From Lentzea albida (lineage in GTDB: Bacteria; Actinomycetota; Actinomycetes; Mycobacteriales; Pseudonocardiaceae): a DNA stretch of 64,000 nt. Under the pieces are notes generated by a model. It was not told the DNA's origin. It saw only the letters and a list, made by a program, of their open reading frames with translations, and ran no database searches. A program made the translations under genes and the position numbers. Positions 16,751 through 24,628 of this stretch are shown here, one piece after another (within the stretch, counting starts at the first letter, position 1; every line of letters begins with the position of its first letter). Location of the stretch: positions 62,001 through 126,000 of the forward strand of contig NZ_FOFV01000021.1 in NCBI RefSeq assembly GCF_900111005.1, written 5' to 3'.

Positions 16751-18280
16751 CTACTCGCGCTGTCGGCCAGGCACGGCCGCCCTTGCGGGACAGGTCACGT
16801 CGGCTGCCGGGAGCACGCCGGTGGCCAGGTAGGTGTTCGCGATCTCGGTCGCGCAGGTGTTGCCGGCCTTGTAGACACCGTGTTCAGGCGCGCCTTCGAC
16901 CTTCACCAGGCGCGACGCCCGCAGTGCGCGGCGCATGCCCTCACCCGGCGCGAGCGGGGTCGATGCGTCCCACTCGTTCTGCAGGAGCAACGCCGGCACG
17001 TCGTTGCCCACGGTCAGGTCCGGCTCGGTCGGCGGAAGCGACCAGAAGGCGCATGCCCTGATGTTGGCGTCGAAGTCCCACGAGATCGGGTAGAGCTTCC
17101 TCAGCCGGGCGAGGTCGTCGAGGTACGGCTGCTCTCCTCGTGGCCAGGTCGTCGTGTCGTTGCACAGGACCGAGGTCAACGCCGAGGTGTAGCTGTCGTC
17201 CTCGCCGGCCCCGGTCGGGACGCTGAGCTGATGGGGTTCGCCCGCCAGGGCCCTCCTGAGGTCGAGGAGGAAGTTCGCACCCGTCGGCTCCCTCGCGGAG
17301 AGGAGGTTCATGGTGGAACGGGCGTGCTGCTCGGTGAACCTGGCCCCCTTCACGATGAGCGGGGTGCGCTCGAGTTGGTCCACCATGTCCCAGAAGGTGC
17401 GCTCGACGGCCGCCGGGGTGTCGCCGAGGCGGTAGGTCGTGTCGCGTGCCGCGGCCCACTCCGTGAAGTGGGTGAAGCGTTGGGCGGCCGCGGCGGTTCG
17501 CTCCTCGTAGACCTTCTTCCAGACCCTCGCGGGATCCACGTTGCTGTCCAACAGGAACCTGTCGGACCGCTGGGGGAAGAGCTGGGTGTAGACGGCGCCC
17601 AGGTACGTGCCGTAGGAGGTGCCGAAGTAGGAGATCCTGTCCTCTCCCAGCAACTCCCTGATCAGATCCATGTCCCTGGCGGTGGCACGGGTGGAGATGT
17701 GACCGGCGGTAGGACCGGCCGCGGCGCACTTGTCCGCGACGGATTTCGCGGCGGCCGCGTGCTGCGCGAACTTCGTCGCGTCGTAGGGGATGTCGGACAC
17801 CGCCTCGGTCCCGACCAGCCCGCAGCTGATCGGTGAGCTGCGGCCGACGCCTCGGGGATCGAAGCCGATCAGGTCGTACTGGTCGAGAACGTCCCGGGGT
17901 AGGTTGCTGCTCCAGAACCACGGATTCTTCAGACCACTGAGTCCTGGCCCGCCCGGGTTGAAGAACAGCACACCGCGGCGCTTGGCCGCGACGGCCGTGG
18001 GGAACCGGGAGAACGTGATCTTCATCGAGCCCGACAGCGGGTGGAGGTGGTCGATCGGCGCATCGACGGTGGCGCACTGGAACCTGGGCTCGGCCGGATA
18101 GCACGTCGTCCACTCGACGGCCTGACCGGTGAACCGCTCGGGCAGTGGCGGCACAACGGCGGGCCCGCTCGGGTCCGCACCGCTCGCGGGGTTCGCCGGC
18201 GAGGCGGTCAGGCATGCGACGGTGAGAGCGGCGGTCAACGGCGCCACGACCCACCGCCTCCAACCTCGAAATGCGTTCAC
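16751..18280 (-). CDS. Secreted tripeptidyl-aminopeptidase-like S33 hydrolase
   Basis: Alpha/beta hydrolase of 509 residues close to Streptomyces tripeptidyl aminopeptidases (TAP family). N-terminal signal peptide (WRRWVVAPLTAALTVACLTA; the Cys at about 23 could be a weak lipobox). Core motifs: FFNPGGPGLSG, IGFDPRGVGRSSP, nucleophile in FGTSYGTYLG, acid in QNEWDASTP and His in PEHGVYKAGNTC; a TAP-like C-terminal domain carries the last two. It releases N-terminal peptides from extracellular protein and fits the secreted-hydrolase theme of the window. Start ATG 18280; the frame needs no correction. Confidence 0.9.
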   Translation of the reverse strand: MNAFRGWRRWVVAPLTAALTVACLTASPANPASGADPSGPAVVPPLPERFTGQAVEWTTCYPAEPRFQCATVDAPIDHLHPLSGSMKITFSRFPTAVAAKRRGVLFFNPGGPGLSGLKNPWFWSSNLPRDVLDQYDLIGFDPRGVGRSSPISCGLVGTEAVSDIPYDATKFAQHAAAAKSVADKCAAAGPTAGHISTRATARDMDLIRELLGEDRISYFGTSYGTYLGAVYTQLFPQRSDRFLLDSNVDPARVWKKVYEERTAAAAQRFTHFTEWAAARDTTYRLGDTPAAVERTFWDMVDQLERTPLIVKGARFTEQHARSTMNLLSAREPTGANFLLDLRRALAGEPHQLSVPTGAGEDDSYTSALTSVLCNDTTTWPRGEQPYLDDLARLRKLYPISWDFDANIRACAFWSLPPTEPDLTVGNDVPALLLQNEWDASTPLAPGEGMRRALRASRLVKVEGAPEHGVYKAGNTCATEIANTYLATGVLPAADVTCPARAAVPGRQRE

Positions 18281-18362
18281 CGTGAGATCCCTTCACATGA
18301 CTGACCTGACGTCGGTGTCCCGCTTGTGCACGTCGCCGGGGGACGCCGGCGTGGCGAAGCTT

Positions 18363-19556
18363 TCACGACGCGTTCAGCGCGAACCACGAGTACCGCGGGC
18401 AGGTGCGGTCGACCCTGCGGAACGCGCGCCGGAGCTCTCCGGTCAACAGTTCCGGCTGTTCCCATCCCGGGAAGTGACCACCGCGGTCCACCTCGTTCCA
18501 CTGGATGAGGTTGCTGAAGCGCCGTTCCGCCCACTGCCGGGCGATCGGGTAGGGCTCGGCCGGGAACAGCGTGCAGGCCGTGGGAACCGTCACCTGGGAC
18601 TCGGTCTCGTCGTCCTCGAGGCCGGGAGCCCACCGCTTCGTCTCGCGGTAGCAGCGGGCCGTGGAGGCGGCGGTGCCGGTGAGCCAGTACAGGGCGATGT
18701 TGTCGACCTGCTGCTCGACGCTCACGCCGCCGCCGGCCTCGGGCCGTGTGTCGGAGGACGCGACGAGCTTCTCGCCGAGCCACGAGGCCAGGCCCACCGG
18801 CGAGTCCTGCAGGGAGTAGGCGAGCGTCTGCGGCCGGATGCTCTGGATCGGCTCGAAACCGAAGCCGTCCACCAGGTGCCGCTGGTGGTGGTCGAACACG
18901 CGGCGGTCCGCGTCCCGGGGGTTGACGCGGTCCTCGGGGGTCGCGGAGGCCAGGGGCATCGTCAGGTGCAGGCCGATCACGCGTTCGGGGAAGAGACGGG
19001 CGAGCTCGATGCTGACGAACGCGCCCCAGTCGCCTCCGTGCGCGGCGAAGCGCTCGTAGCCGAGCGCGGTCATGAGCTCCGACCAGACCTGTGCGGTCCG
19101 GCAGGGACTCCAGTCCTGGCCCAGCGGCCGGTCGCTGAACCCGAAGCCCGGCAGGGAGGGGATCACGAGGTGGAACGCCTGGTCCGCGGAACCGCCGTGG
19201 GCCACCGGGTCGGTGAGCGGTCCGATGAGCGTTTCGAACTCGAGCGGGGAGCCCGGCCAGCCGTGCGTGAGGACCAGGGGAACGGCGGTGCGCTCCGGGG
19301 AGGGCACGTGCCAGAACGCGATGCCGAGCCCGTCGATGTGCGCGCGGTAGTGCGGAATCGCGTTCCACCGCTGCTCCAGGCTTCGCCAGTCGTGCTGCCT
19401 CCAGGCGTCCACGAGGATCTCGAGGCGGTCCAGATGCCGGTCGTGCACCGCTTCCACCGGCTCCGGGGTGGGGAGCCGGGCGAGATCGAGCCGGAGGCGC
19501 AGATCGGTCAGGTCCTGCTCCGGAACGCGGACGGGGAAAGGTTCGATTCGAGGCAT
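18363..19556 (-). CDS. Epoxide hydrolase (EHN type)
   Basis: Protein of 397 residues with the epoxide hydrolase N-terminal segment (PFPVRVPEQDLTDLRLRLDLARLP) and an alpha/beta hydrolase core: oxyanion motif LTHGWPGSPLEF, nucleophile Asp in HGGDWGAFVSIE, and His in DRGGHFPGWEQPE. It hydrolyses epoxides to diols in the cytoplasm and is common in actinomycete detoxification or terpenoid/lipid pathways. ATG 19556 follows a GTGAGGACC ribosome site. Upstream (19600-19625) a TGATC/GATCA pair flanks an AT-rich nonamer that could be an operator. Not in an operon with the S33 peptidase (82-bp gap). Confidence 0.92.
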   Translation of the reverse strand: MPRIEPFPVRVPEQDLTDLRLRLDLARLPTPEPVEAVHDRHLDRLEILVDAWRQHDWRSLEQRWNAIPHYRAHIDGLGIAFWHVPSPERTAVPLVLTHGWPGSPLEFETLIGPLTDPVAHGGSADQAFHLVIPSLPGFGFSDRPLGQDWSPCRTAQVWSELMTALGYERFAAHGGDWGAFVSIELARLFPERVIGLHLTMPLASATPEDRVNPRDADRRVFDHHQRHLVDGFGFEPIQSIRPQTLAYSLQDSPVGLASWLGEKLVASSDTRPEAGGGVSVEQQVDNIALYWLTGTAASTARCYRETKRWAPGLEDDETESQVTVPTACTLFPAEPYPIARQWAERRFSNLIQWNEVDRGGHFPGWEQPELLTGELRRAFRRVDRTCPRYSWFALNAS

Positions 19557-19720
19557 TTCAGGTCCTCACCCTTGGGTGTCGCTGCGCCACTCAGCGTAGA
19601 GTGATCGATACATACAGATCATCCAGGGGGTTGTTCGGAGCAGTTGCGCGGTCGACTGCCGACTCGATCGGATCATGCGGTCACGGGCGTCGCGCCGCAG
19701 CCGGTGCCGCCCTCCACCTC

Positions 19721-20110
19721 TCAGACCTTCGGGGTCGCGCGGCCGCCCAGGTGGACGTACGGCTCCTTGGTGGGGAGCCGGTAGAACGTCACAGGCAGCC
19801 AGGAGGTGCCGGACCGCTGGCGCGCCAGGAAGTGGTCGTCCGGGCCGGGCAGCAGTTCGCCGTCGAAGATGGTGGGGTCGGGGTACAGGTCGGCCATCGC
19901 GCCGGTCGCCGTCATGCGCAGGCGGGGGCCGTCGTCGGTTCCGGTGACGTCGATGCGCACGCCTGCGCGCTCGTAGGCGCCCGCGTGTGGAGTCACGTCG
20001 AAGGGTGGCGCGGGCTCGACCGGGGCCACCCTGGGCGGCACGGTGACGCCGGCCTCCTCCGCGAAGATCTGTGTGAGCAGGTCCTGGTGGAGGGGCTCGG
20101 CGACCTCGCT
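19721..20110 (-). pseudogene. Remnant of beta-lactamase-family serine hydrolase (3' end)
   Basis: The last about 120 codons of a class C beta-lactamase-related serine hydrolase: HQDLLTQIFAEEAGV, PHAGAYERAGVRIDV and the closing LPTKEPYVHLGGRATPKV match the C-terminal beta domain these esterase/peptidase relatives carry. The catalytic domain with SxxK is absent: homology stops near 20110, where a fragment of another gene begins on the opposite strand. An open frame continues further but with unrelated, proline-rich translation. Non-functional on its own. Confidence 0.7.
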
Positions 20111-20112
20111 GG

Positions 20113-20361
20113 CTCTCGGCCGAGATGGTCCGGTACTGGGGTTCGTTCGTCCGCCAGGGCACCCCGGACGCGCCGGGCCTCGCGGCCTGGCAGGGAATCC
20201 CGAAGGGGCAGGTGATGGTCCTGCGGACCGGTGGCAGTTCGGCGGTGAGCTCGGAGGAGTTCTCCGCCGCGCACCACTGCGATCTGTGGAGCAGCATCGA
20301 CTACCGGTGGCTCGACCTGGATCCGGGCGAGTTGGCGCGCCAGGTCGGGGTGGGGCTGTGA
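20113..20361 (+). pseudogene. Remnant of type-B carboxylesterase (3' end)
   Basis: The last about 80 codons of a para-nitrobenzyl-esterase-like type-B carboxylesterase: LSAEMVRYWGSFVRQGTP, then PGLAAWQGIPKGQVMVLRTGG and EFSAAHHCDLWSSIDYRW, the usual C-terminal helix and strand pattern of this family. The GESAG serine, Glu and His portions are missing because the gene is cut at its 5' side exactly where the oppositely oriented beta-lactamase-family remnant is cut. No start signal is seen. Confidence 0.7.
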
Positions 20362-20408
20362 CGCCTTTCTGAGCGCCCCCGGAACGAGGCGGCTTCGGTG
20401 CCGGCGAG

Positions 20409-20466
20409 TGCGGCGGGAAGTCCGGGGTGGGTTCGATGCACACTCCATTTCGGACTTCCCGCCGCA
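20409..20466. terminator. 16-bp inverted repeat, bidirectional terminator candidate
   Basis: Perfect 16-bp arms TGCGGCGGGAAGTCCG (20409-20424) and CGGACTTCCCGCCGCA (20451-20466) around a 26-base loop. It lies 47 bp past the esterase remnant stop and 63 bp past the stop of the converging 20530-20937 gene, so it can serve both strands. No U-tract follows, as is usual in actinomycetes. Confidence 0.65.
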
Positions 20467-20529
20467 GTGGCGCCCGAGTCACGTCGATCGGTCTGCTCGG
20501 TGGCTGACCAAGCTCGGTGACGTTCGCGG

Positions 20530-20937
20530 TCACCGCCTCCGCTGCAGGAGCTTCCACAGCAGCAGCACGACCGCTGCGGCACCGGCCGCGACCACCGCCG
20601 GGTGCCGGCGAGCCTGGTGCACGCGTTGCTGGACGGGCTCGGGCAGCGCATCGACCGCCTCGATCGCGGCCACACCGACCTGGGTCGCCACAACGCCCGC
20701 CTTCTCGCCGACCTGACCCGCGATGACGGTCGCCTTCTCGCTCACCTGGCCGGCGATCGTCTTCGCGTTCTGGCCGACCTGCGCGGCCTTCTCGGCGGCC
20801 TGGGAAGCGACGTCCGCCGCCTTCTGGACGGTCGAACCGGTAGCGGTCCCCTTTCCGGTGTCACCGAGATCCCGCCGCGTCCGGGCGCCTTCGGCGCGCA
20901 GGTCGTCCGCACCGGCGGGAACGTGCTTGTCGGTCAT
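20530..20937 (-). CDS. Ala-rich membrane-anchored protein (DUF3618-like)
   Basis: Protein of 135 residues. N-terminal hydrophilic region (MTDKHVPAGADDLRAEGARTRRDLGDT) with the DL-x-RR-x-L spacing seen in DUF3618-like proteins, then amphipathic repeats (QKAADVASQAAEKAAQVG, QVSEKATVIAGQVGEKAG) likely forming a long helix, and a single C-terminal transmembrane segment (VVAAGAAAVVLLLWKLL) ending in RRR. Relatives are small stress-associated envelope proteins of unknown role. ATG 20937 has an AAAGGG site; a GGGTAG hexamer about 55 bp upstream on the coding strand may be a weak sigma-B-type -10. Confidence 0.75.
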   Translation of the reverse strand: MTDKHVPAGADDLRAEGARTRRDLGDTGKGTATGSTVQKAADVASQAAEKAAQVGQNAKTIAGQVSEKATVIAGQVGEKAGVVATQVGVAAIEAVDALPEPVQQRVHQARRHPAVVAAGAAAVVLLLWKLLQRRR

Positions 20938-21042
20938 CGGTATGCCCTTTCGCTGACGGTGACAACGTCTTGCTCGATGTCCACCTCTACCCAAAAGGAC
21001 GGCCGTGTACGCCTGCTGTTCGACGGACGCCGTCGCGCGCGC

Positions 21043-21930
21043 TCACTGGTCGACGGGCCACCGCCCGTGCGCCCCTTCTCCGGCCGGGTGCGGCTCGAAC
21101 ACGTTTCCCCGCGTGGGCGCGACAGCCTTCCTCGTCAGCGCCGCGATGCGGAAAAGGGGCCCGACGAGCAGGTCGTACAGGCCGGGCAGGAACCGGAATC
21201 CCGCGATGACGAGCGGATTTCCCGGACCGACCCGCACGGAGACGTTCCGCCGTGGACGGTCGGCCAGCCGGACGATCGCGGCGGCGACCCGTTCGGGACT
21301 CAGGACCGGGACCGGCGGCCGCGCCGCGTGACCGGTGTAGTTGGCGGCCTGGTAGTACACCGGCGTGTTGACGCTGCCGGGACTCACGATGCACACGTGC
21401 ACCTGTGGCTCGTCGCGCGTTTCCTGCTGCAGCGTGCGCAGCACGGCGCGTTGTCCCCATTTCGCGGTGGAGTAGGCGCCCATCTGCGGCACGGTGATCG
21501 AGCCGAGCAGCGAGTTCACGCCGATGAAGACACCGGCGCGCTGGCGGCGCAGAACCGGCAGGACGGCCTGTGCGAGGTGCAGCGTTCCGTGGATCGCGGT
21601 GTCCACGACGGAGGTGAACACATCCGGTGGCATTCCTTCCACGCTGCCATAACCCATCGTCGTCGCACTGTGCACGACGACGTCGATCCGCCCGTGGCGC
21701 TCGAGGGTCTGACCGACGATCCGGCCGGCGCCGCCGGGATCGCCGATGTCGTCGACGATGACGTCCACCCCGGCGATTCCCGTCTCCCGGCACGCCTTCT
21801 CCGCGGCGTCGAGCGCCTCACCGCTGCGGGAGACCAGGACCACGGCATCACCGCGGGAGCTGAACGCCACCGCGGCGGCCAACCCGATCCCGCTGCTCGC
21901 TCCCACCACGAGGACCACCCGGCCGGTCAT
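21043..21930 (-). CDS. SDR family oxidoreductase
   Basis: SDR of 295 residues: VVLVVGASSGIGLA at the N-terminus, HSATTMGYG in place of the usual NNAG, and Ser/Tyr/Lys in VNSLLGSITVPQMGAYSTAKWGQR. The C-terminal extension (FRFLPGLYDLLVGPLFRIAALTRK) is hydrophobic and typical of membrane-associated SDRs in stress loci of Streptomyces relatives. Overlaps the upstream alcohol dehydrogenase stop by 4 bp (ATGA), so the two are translationally coupled and share the sigma-B-like promoter at 23254-23279. Substrate unknown. Confidence 0.88.
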   Translation of the reverse strand: MTGRVVLVVGASSGIGLAAAVAFSSRGDAVVLVSRSGEALDAAEKACRETGIAGVDVIVDDIGDPGGAGRIVGQTLERHGRIDVVVHSATTMGYGSVEGMPPDVFTSVVDTAIHGTLHLAQAVLPVLRRQRAGVFIGVNSLLGSITVPQMGAYSTAKWGQRAVLRTLQQETRDEPQVHVCIVSPGSVNTPVYYQAANYTGHAARPPVPVLSPERVAAAIVRLADRPRRNVSVRVGPGNPLVIAGFRFLPGLYDLLVGPLFRIAALTRKAVAPTRGNVFEPHPAGEGAHGRWPVDQ

Positions 21931-23123
21931 GGGCTCAGCACGACCTTGACGCAGCCGTCGCTCTTGGCGCGGAACATGTCGTAACCCCGCGCGGCCTCGG
22001 CGAGCGGGAGGCGGTGCGTGGTCAGGTCCAGCGTGCCGAGCGGATCGGCCGGATCCAGCACCAGCGGCAGGATCTCGTCGGTCCACCGGCGCACGTGGGC
22101 CTGCCCCATCCGCAGCTGGATCCCGCGGTCGAACATCTCCATCATCGGCATCGGGTCCTGCTCGCCGCCGTACACACCGGACACCGACACCGTGCCACCG
22201 CGGCGCACACCCTTCAGGGCGGTGTGCAGGGCGTCGAGGCGGTCCAGGGCGACTTTGTCGATCACCTTCTGGGCGAGGCGGTCGGGCAGCAGCCCGGCGG
22301 CTTTCTGCGCCGCGGCGACCAGACCTCCACCGTGGGCCTCCATCCCGACGGCGTCGATGGTGGCGTCCGGTCCACGTCCGTCGACCATGTCGATCAACGC
22401 CGCCGCCACCTCGTCGGAGCCGTCGAAGTCGTCGAGGTCGACGGGTTCGGCCCCGTGCCGCTCGGCCAGCGCCAGGCGTTCGGGAACCCGGTCCACGCCG
22501 ATGACGCGGCCGGCGCCGAGCCGCCGGGCGATCCGGACGGCGAACTGCCCGACCGGACCGAGTCCGAGCACGGCGACGGTGCCGCCGGGTGGGACGTCGG
22601 CGTAGCGCACCGCCTGCCATGCCGTCGGCAGGATGTCCGACAGGAACAGGAACTGCTCGTCGGGTGTGCCGTCCGGGACCACGATCGGCCCGAACTGCGC
22701 CTGCGGTACGCGCAGGTACTCCGCTTGGCCGCCGGGAACCGAGCCGTAGAGCGAGGTGTAGCCGAACAGGCTCGCGCCCTTGCCCTCGGCGCGCACCTGC
22801 GTCGTCTCGCACTGCGCGAACAGCTCGCGCTCGCACATCCAGCAGTGACCGCACGAGATGTTGAACGGCACCACCACCCGGTCGCCCACCTTCAGGTGAC
22901 CGCTCGCACCGGAGCCGACCTCCTCGACGACGCCCATCGCCTCGTGGCCGAGCACGTCACCCGGCTTCAAGTAGGGCCCGAGCACCCCGTACAGGTGGAG
23001 GTCGGATCCGCAGATCGCGGTCGAGGTCACCCTGATGATCGCGTCGGTGGGCTCCTCGATCCGGGGTTCCGGCACGTCGACGACCTCGACCTTCTCGTTG
23101 CCCTGCCAGGTCAGCGCCTTCAT
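21927..23123 (-). CDS. Zinc-dependent alcohol/formaldehyde dehydrogenase
   Basis: MDR-family dehydrogenase of 398 residues resembling glutathione-independent formaldehyde dehydrogenases. Catalytic zinc region TAICGSDLHLYG and GDVLGHEAMGVVEEVG, structural-zinc cysteines in CGHCWMCERELFAQC, NAD-binding VLGLGPVGQFAVRIA, and a long insert (ATIDAVGMEAHGGG) specific to this group. It oxidises short alcohols or formaldehyde with NAD. ATG 23123 has a GGGGGAGGTGG site; the frame is open further upstream without homology. First gene of a two-gene operon with an SDR, preceded by a sigma-B-type promoter, suggesting induction by osmotic or oxidative stress. Confidence 0.9.
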   Translation of the reverse strand: MKALTWQGNEKVEVVDVPEPRIEEPTDAIIRVTSTAICGSDLHLYGVLGPYLKPGDVLGHEAMGVVEEVGSGASGHLKVGDRVVVPFNISCGHCWMCERELFAQCETTQVRAEGKGASLFGYTSLYGSVPGGQAEYLRVPQAQFGPIVVPDGTPDEQFLFLSDILPTAWQAVRYADVPPGGTVAVLGLGPVGQFAVRIARRLGAGRVIGVDRVPERLALAERHGAEPVDLDDFDGSDEVAAALIDMVDGRGPDATIDAVGMEAHGGGLVAAAQKAAGLLPDRLAQKVIDKVALDRLDALHTALKGVRRGGTVSVSGVYGGEQDPMPMMEMFDRGIQLRMGQAHVRRWTDEILPLVLDPADPLGTLDLTTHRLPLAEAARGYDMFRAKSDGCVKVVLSP

Positions 23124-23253
23124 GACCGCGCCACCTCCCCCACCGGCGCGGTGGGACTTGCGAGCGTGGTCGGCGATGCGGACATGGCCGCCGTCGAGCA
23201 GGTGGTCCGGGGCATACGACTTCTCCTCCTGGCTGCTGGGTGACAAGACAGCG

Positions 23254-23279
23254 ATACCCCCCGAAATCGACTCAAAACC
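23254..23279 (-). promoter_or_regulatory. Sigma-B/SigF-type stress promoter
   Basis: On the minus strand GGTTTT (23279-23274) and GGGTAT (23259-23254) are 14 bp apart, matching the actinobacterial general-stress consensus G-x-x-T, 14-16 bp, GGGTAY. The alcohol dehydrogenase ATG is about 120 bp downstream. Confidence 0.65.
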
Positions 23280-23333
23280 GTTTCATGCTCCGCGGGACCC
23301 GGGCTACCGTTGATCTTGAGCCACACTGCAAGC

Positions 23334-23909
23334 GTGACAACGCGAGAGTTCTGGGACCGGCACGCCGCGACCTTCGACGACGAGCCGGACCACGGGCTGC
23401 GCGAACCGCGGGTGCGCGACGCCTGGGCGCGCCTGCTCCTGCCGCTGGTGCCCGCCGGCTCGTCCGCGCTGGACCTGGGGTGCGGCACCGGCAGCCTGTC
23501 GGTCCTGCTCGCCGAGGCGGGTCACGACGTGCACGGCGTGGACCTGTCCGAGGAGATGATCAAGGCCGCGCGGGCGAAGGCGTCGGCGGCAGGCCTGTCG
23601 ATCGACTTCGCCGTCGGCGACGCCGCCCACCCGCGAGGCTCGTTCGACGTGGTGCTGGCGCGGCACCTGTTGTGGGCGTTGCCGGACCCGGCCGCGGCGC
23701 TCGGGAGGTGGGTGTCGGTGCTGAGGACCGGCGGCGTCCTCCTGCTGGTCGAGGGCCGGTGGTCGACCGGGGCCGGGCTGACCGCCGACGAGACCCGGAG
23801 GCTCGTCCTCGGGGTGCGCGCCGAGGCCGAGGTCACCCCTCTCACGGACGAGGACCTGTGGGGGCGGCCGATCGCGGACGAGCGCTACCTGGTCGTCAGC
23901 CGGCGCTGA
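23334..23909 (+). CDS. SAM-dependent methyltransferase (class I)
   Basis: Protein of 191 residues. Rossmann-type methyltransferase: motif I ALDLGCGTGSLSVLLAEAG, motif II acidic VHGVDLSEEMI, motif III DFAVGDAAHP, and LRTGGVLLLVEGRW. The small size and absence of a substrate domain leave the acceptor unknown; UbiE-like or small-molecule O/N-methylation is usual. GTG 23334 is the best start for an N-terminal helix (TTREFWDRHAATFDDEPDHG), which is typical of the family. Convergent with the TetR gene (14-bp overlap at 23896-23909). Confidence 0.88.
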   Translation: MTTREFWDRHAATFDDEPDHGLREPRVRDAWARLLLPLVPAGSSALDLGCGTGSLSVLLAEAGHDVHGVDLSEEMIKAARAKASAAGLSIDFAVGDAAHPRGSFDVVLARHLLWALPDPAAALGRWVSVLRTGGVLLLVEGRWSTGAGLTADETRRLVLGVRAEAEVTPLTDEDLWGRPIADERYLVVSRR

Positions 23910-24576
23910 CCAGCATCGACCGGATCGCGAACTCGAACCGCTCGTGCCCCTCACCCGAGTTCAGCTCGTCCACGTGCGCGGAGATGCACGGGAAGTGGCT
24001 CGCCGGCAGCATCCGCAGCCGCTCCAGCACCTCCCCCCGATCCACCTCCCCGCGCAACGACGACTCGACCGTGTACGCGCTCACGTACAGCAGCACGGCG
24101 TCGATCGTCCACGCCGCCGCCCGCGGTGACACGCCGCCGGCCAGGAAGATCGCCAGCAGGCCCTCGGTGATCCGGAGGGTGTCGAGGTTCGCAGGCGGCG
24201 CGGACAGCGCCGCCCGCGCGATTCCCGGGTAGCGCAGGAACTGGTCGCGCAGCTGCCCGCACACGTCGAGGACCTGCTCCCGCCAGCGGGCGGCGTCGGG
24301 CTTCGGCGGGACGACGTTCCTGCTCAGCGCGCCGATCAGCAGGTCGTCGAGCTCGGCCTTGTTGCGCACGTGCGCGTAGAGGGAGGCCGGGCCGGTCTGC
24401 AGGGCGGCGGCGACGCGGCGCATGGTCAGCGCGTCGAACCCCTCCGCCTCGACCAGCGCCAGCGCCGTGGCGACGATGCGCCCGACCGTGATCGGTTCCT
24501 TGCGCGCCGGGGTCTGCTGGTCGAGCGAGGCGATCTGAGTCGCCCACTCCTCGCGGGACGAGGCCTTCCTGTTCAT
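23896..24576 (-). CDS. TetR family regulator of the adjacent exporter
   Basis: Protein of 226 residues. DNA-binding domain TVGRIVATALALVEAEGFDALTMRRVAAALQTGPASLYAHVRNKAELDDLL followed by a tetracycline-repressor-like C-terminal domain (TetR_C_1 type: REQVLDVCGQLRDQFLRYPGIARAAL). Divergent from a DHA2 drug exporter; two identical GAACAGTGTTC palindromes sit between them, so it very probably represses the exporter and itself. TAGGGT ends 6 bases before the ATG, so this gene may be leaderless. Confidence 0.9.
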   Translation of the reverse strand: MNRKASSREEWATQIASLDQQTPARKEPITVGRIVATALALVEAEGFDALTMRRVAAALQTGPASLYAHVRNKAELDDLLIGALSRNVVPPKPDAARWREQVLDVCGQLRDQFLRYPGIARAALSAPPANLDTLRITEGLLAIFLAGGVSPRAAAWTIDAVLLYVSAYTVESSLRGEVDRGEVLERLRMLPASHFPCISAHVDELNSGEGHERFEFAIRSMLVSAG

Positions 24577-24592
24577 GTCACCACCCTACCAG

Positions 24593-24628
24593 TTGACCCG
24601 AACAGTGTTCGTGAGTAGAACAGTGTTC
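24593..24628 (+). promoter_or_regulatory. Exporter promoter with double GAACAGTGTTC operator
   Basis: TTGACC (24593-24598) and TAGAAC (24616-24621) are 17 bp apart. Two copies of the palindrome GAACAGTGTTC occupy 24600-24610 and 24618-24628. The expected transcription start is at or next to the GTG at 24629, so the mRNA is probably leaderless and the repressor covers both spacer and start. Confidence 0.78.
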
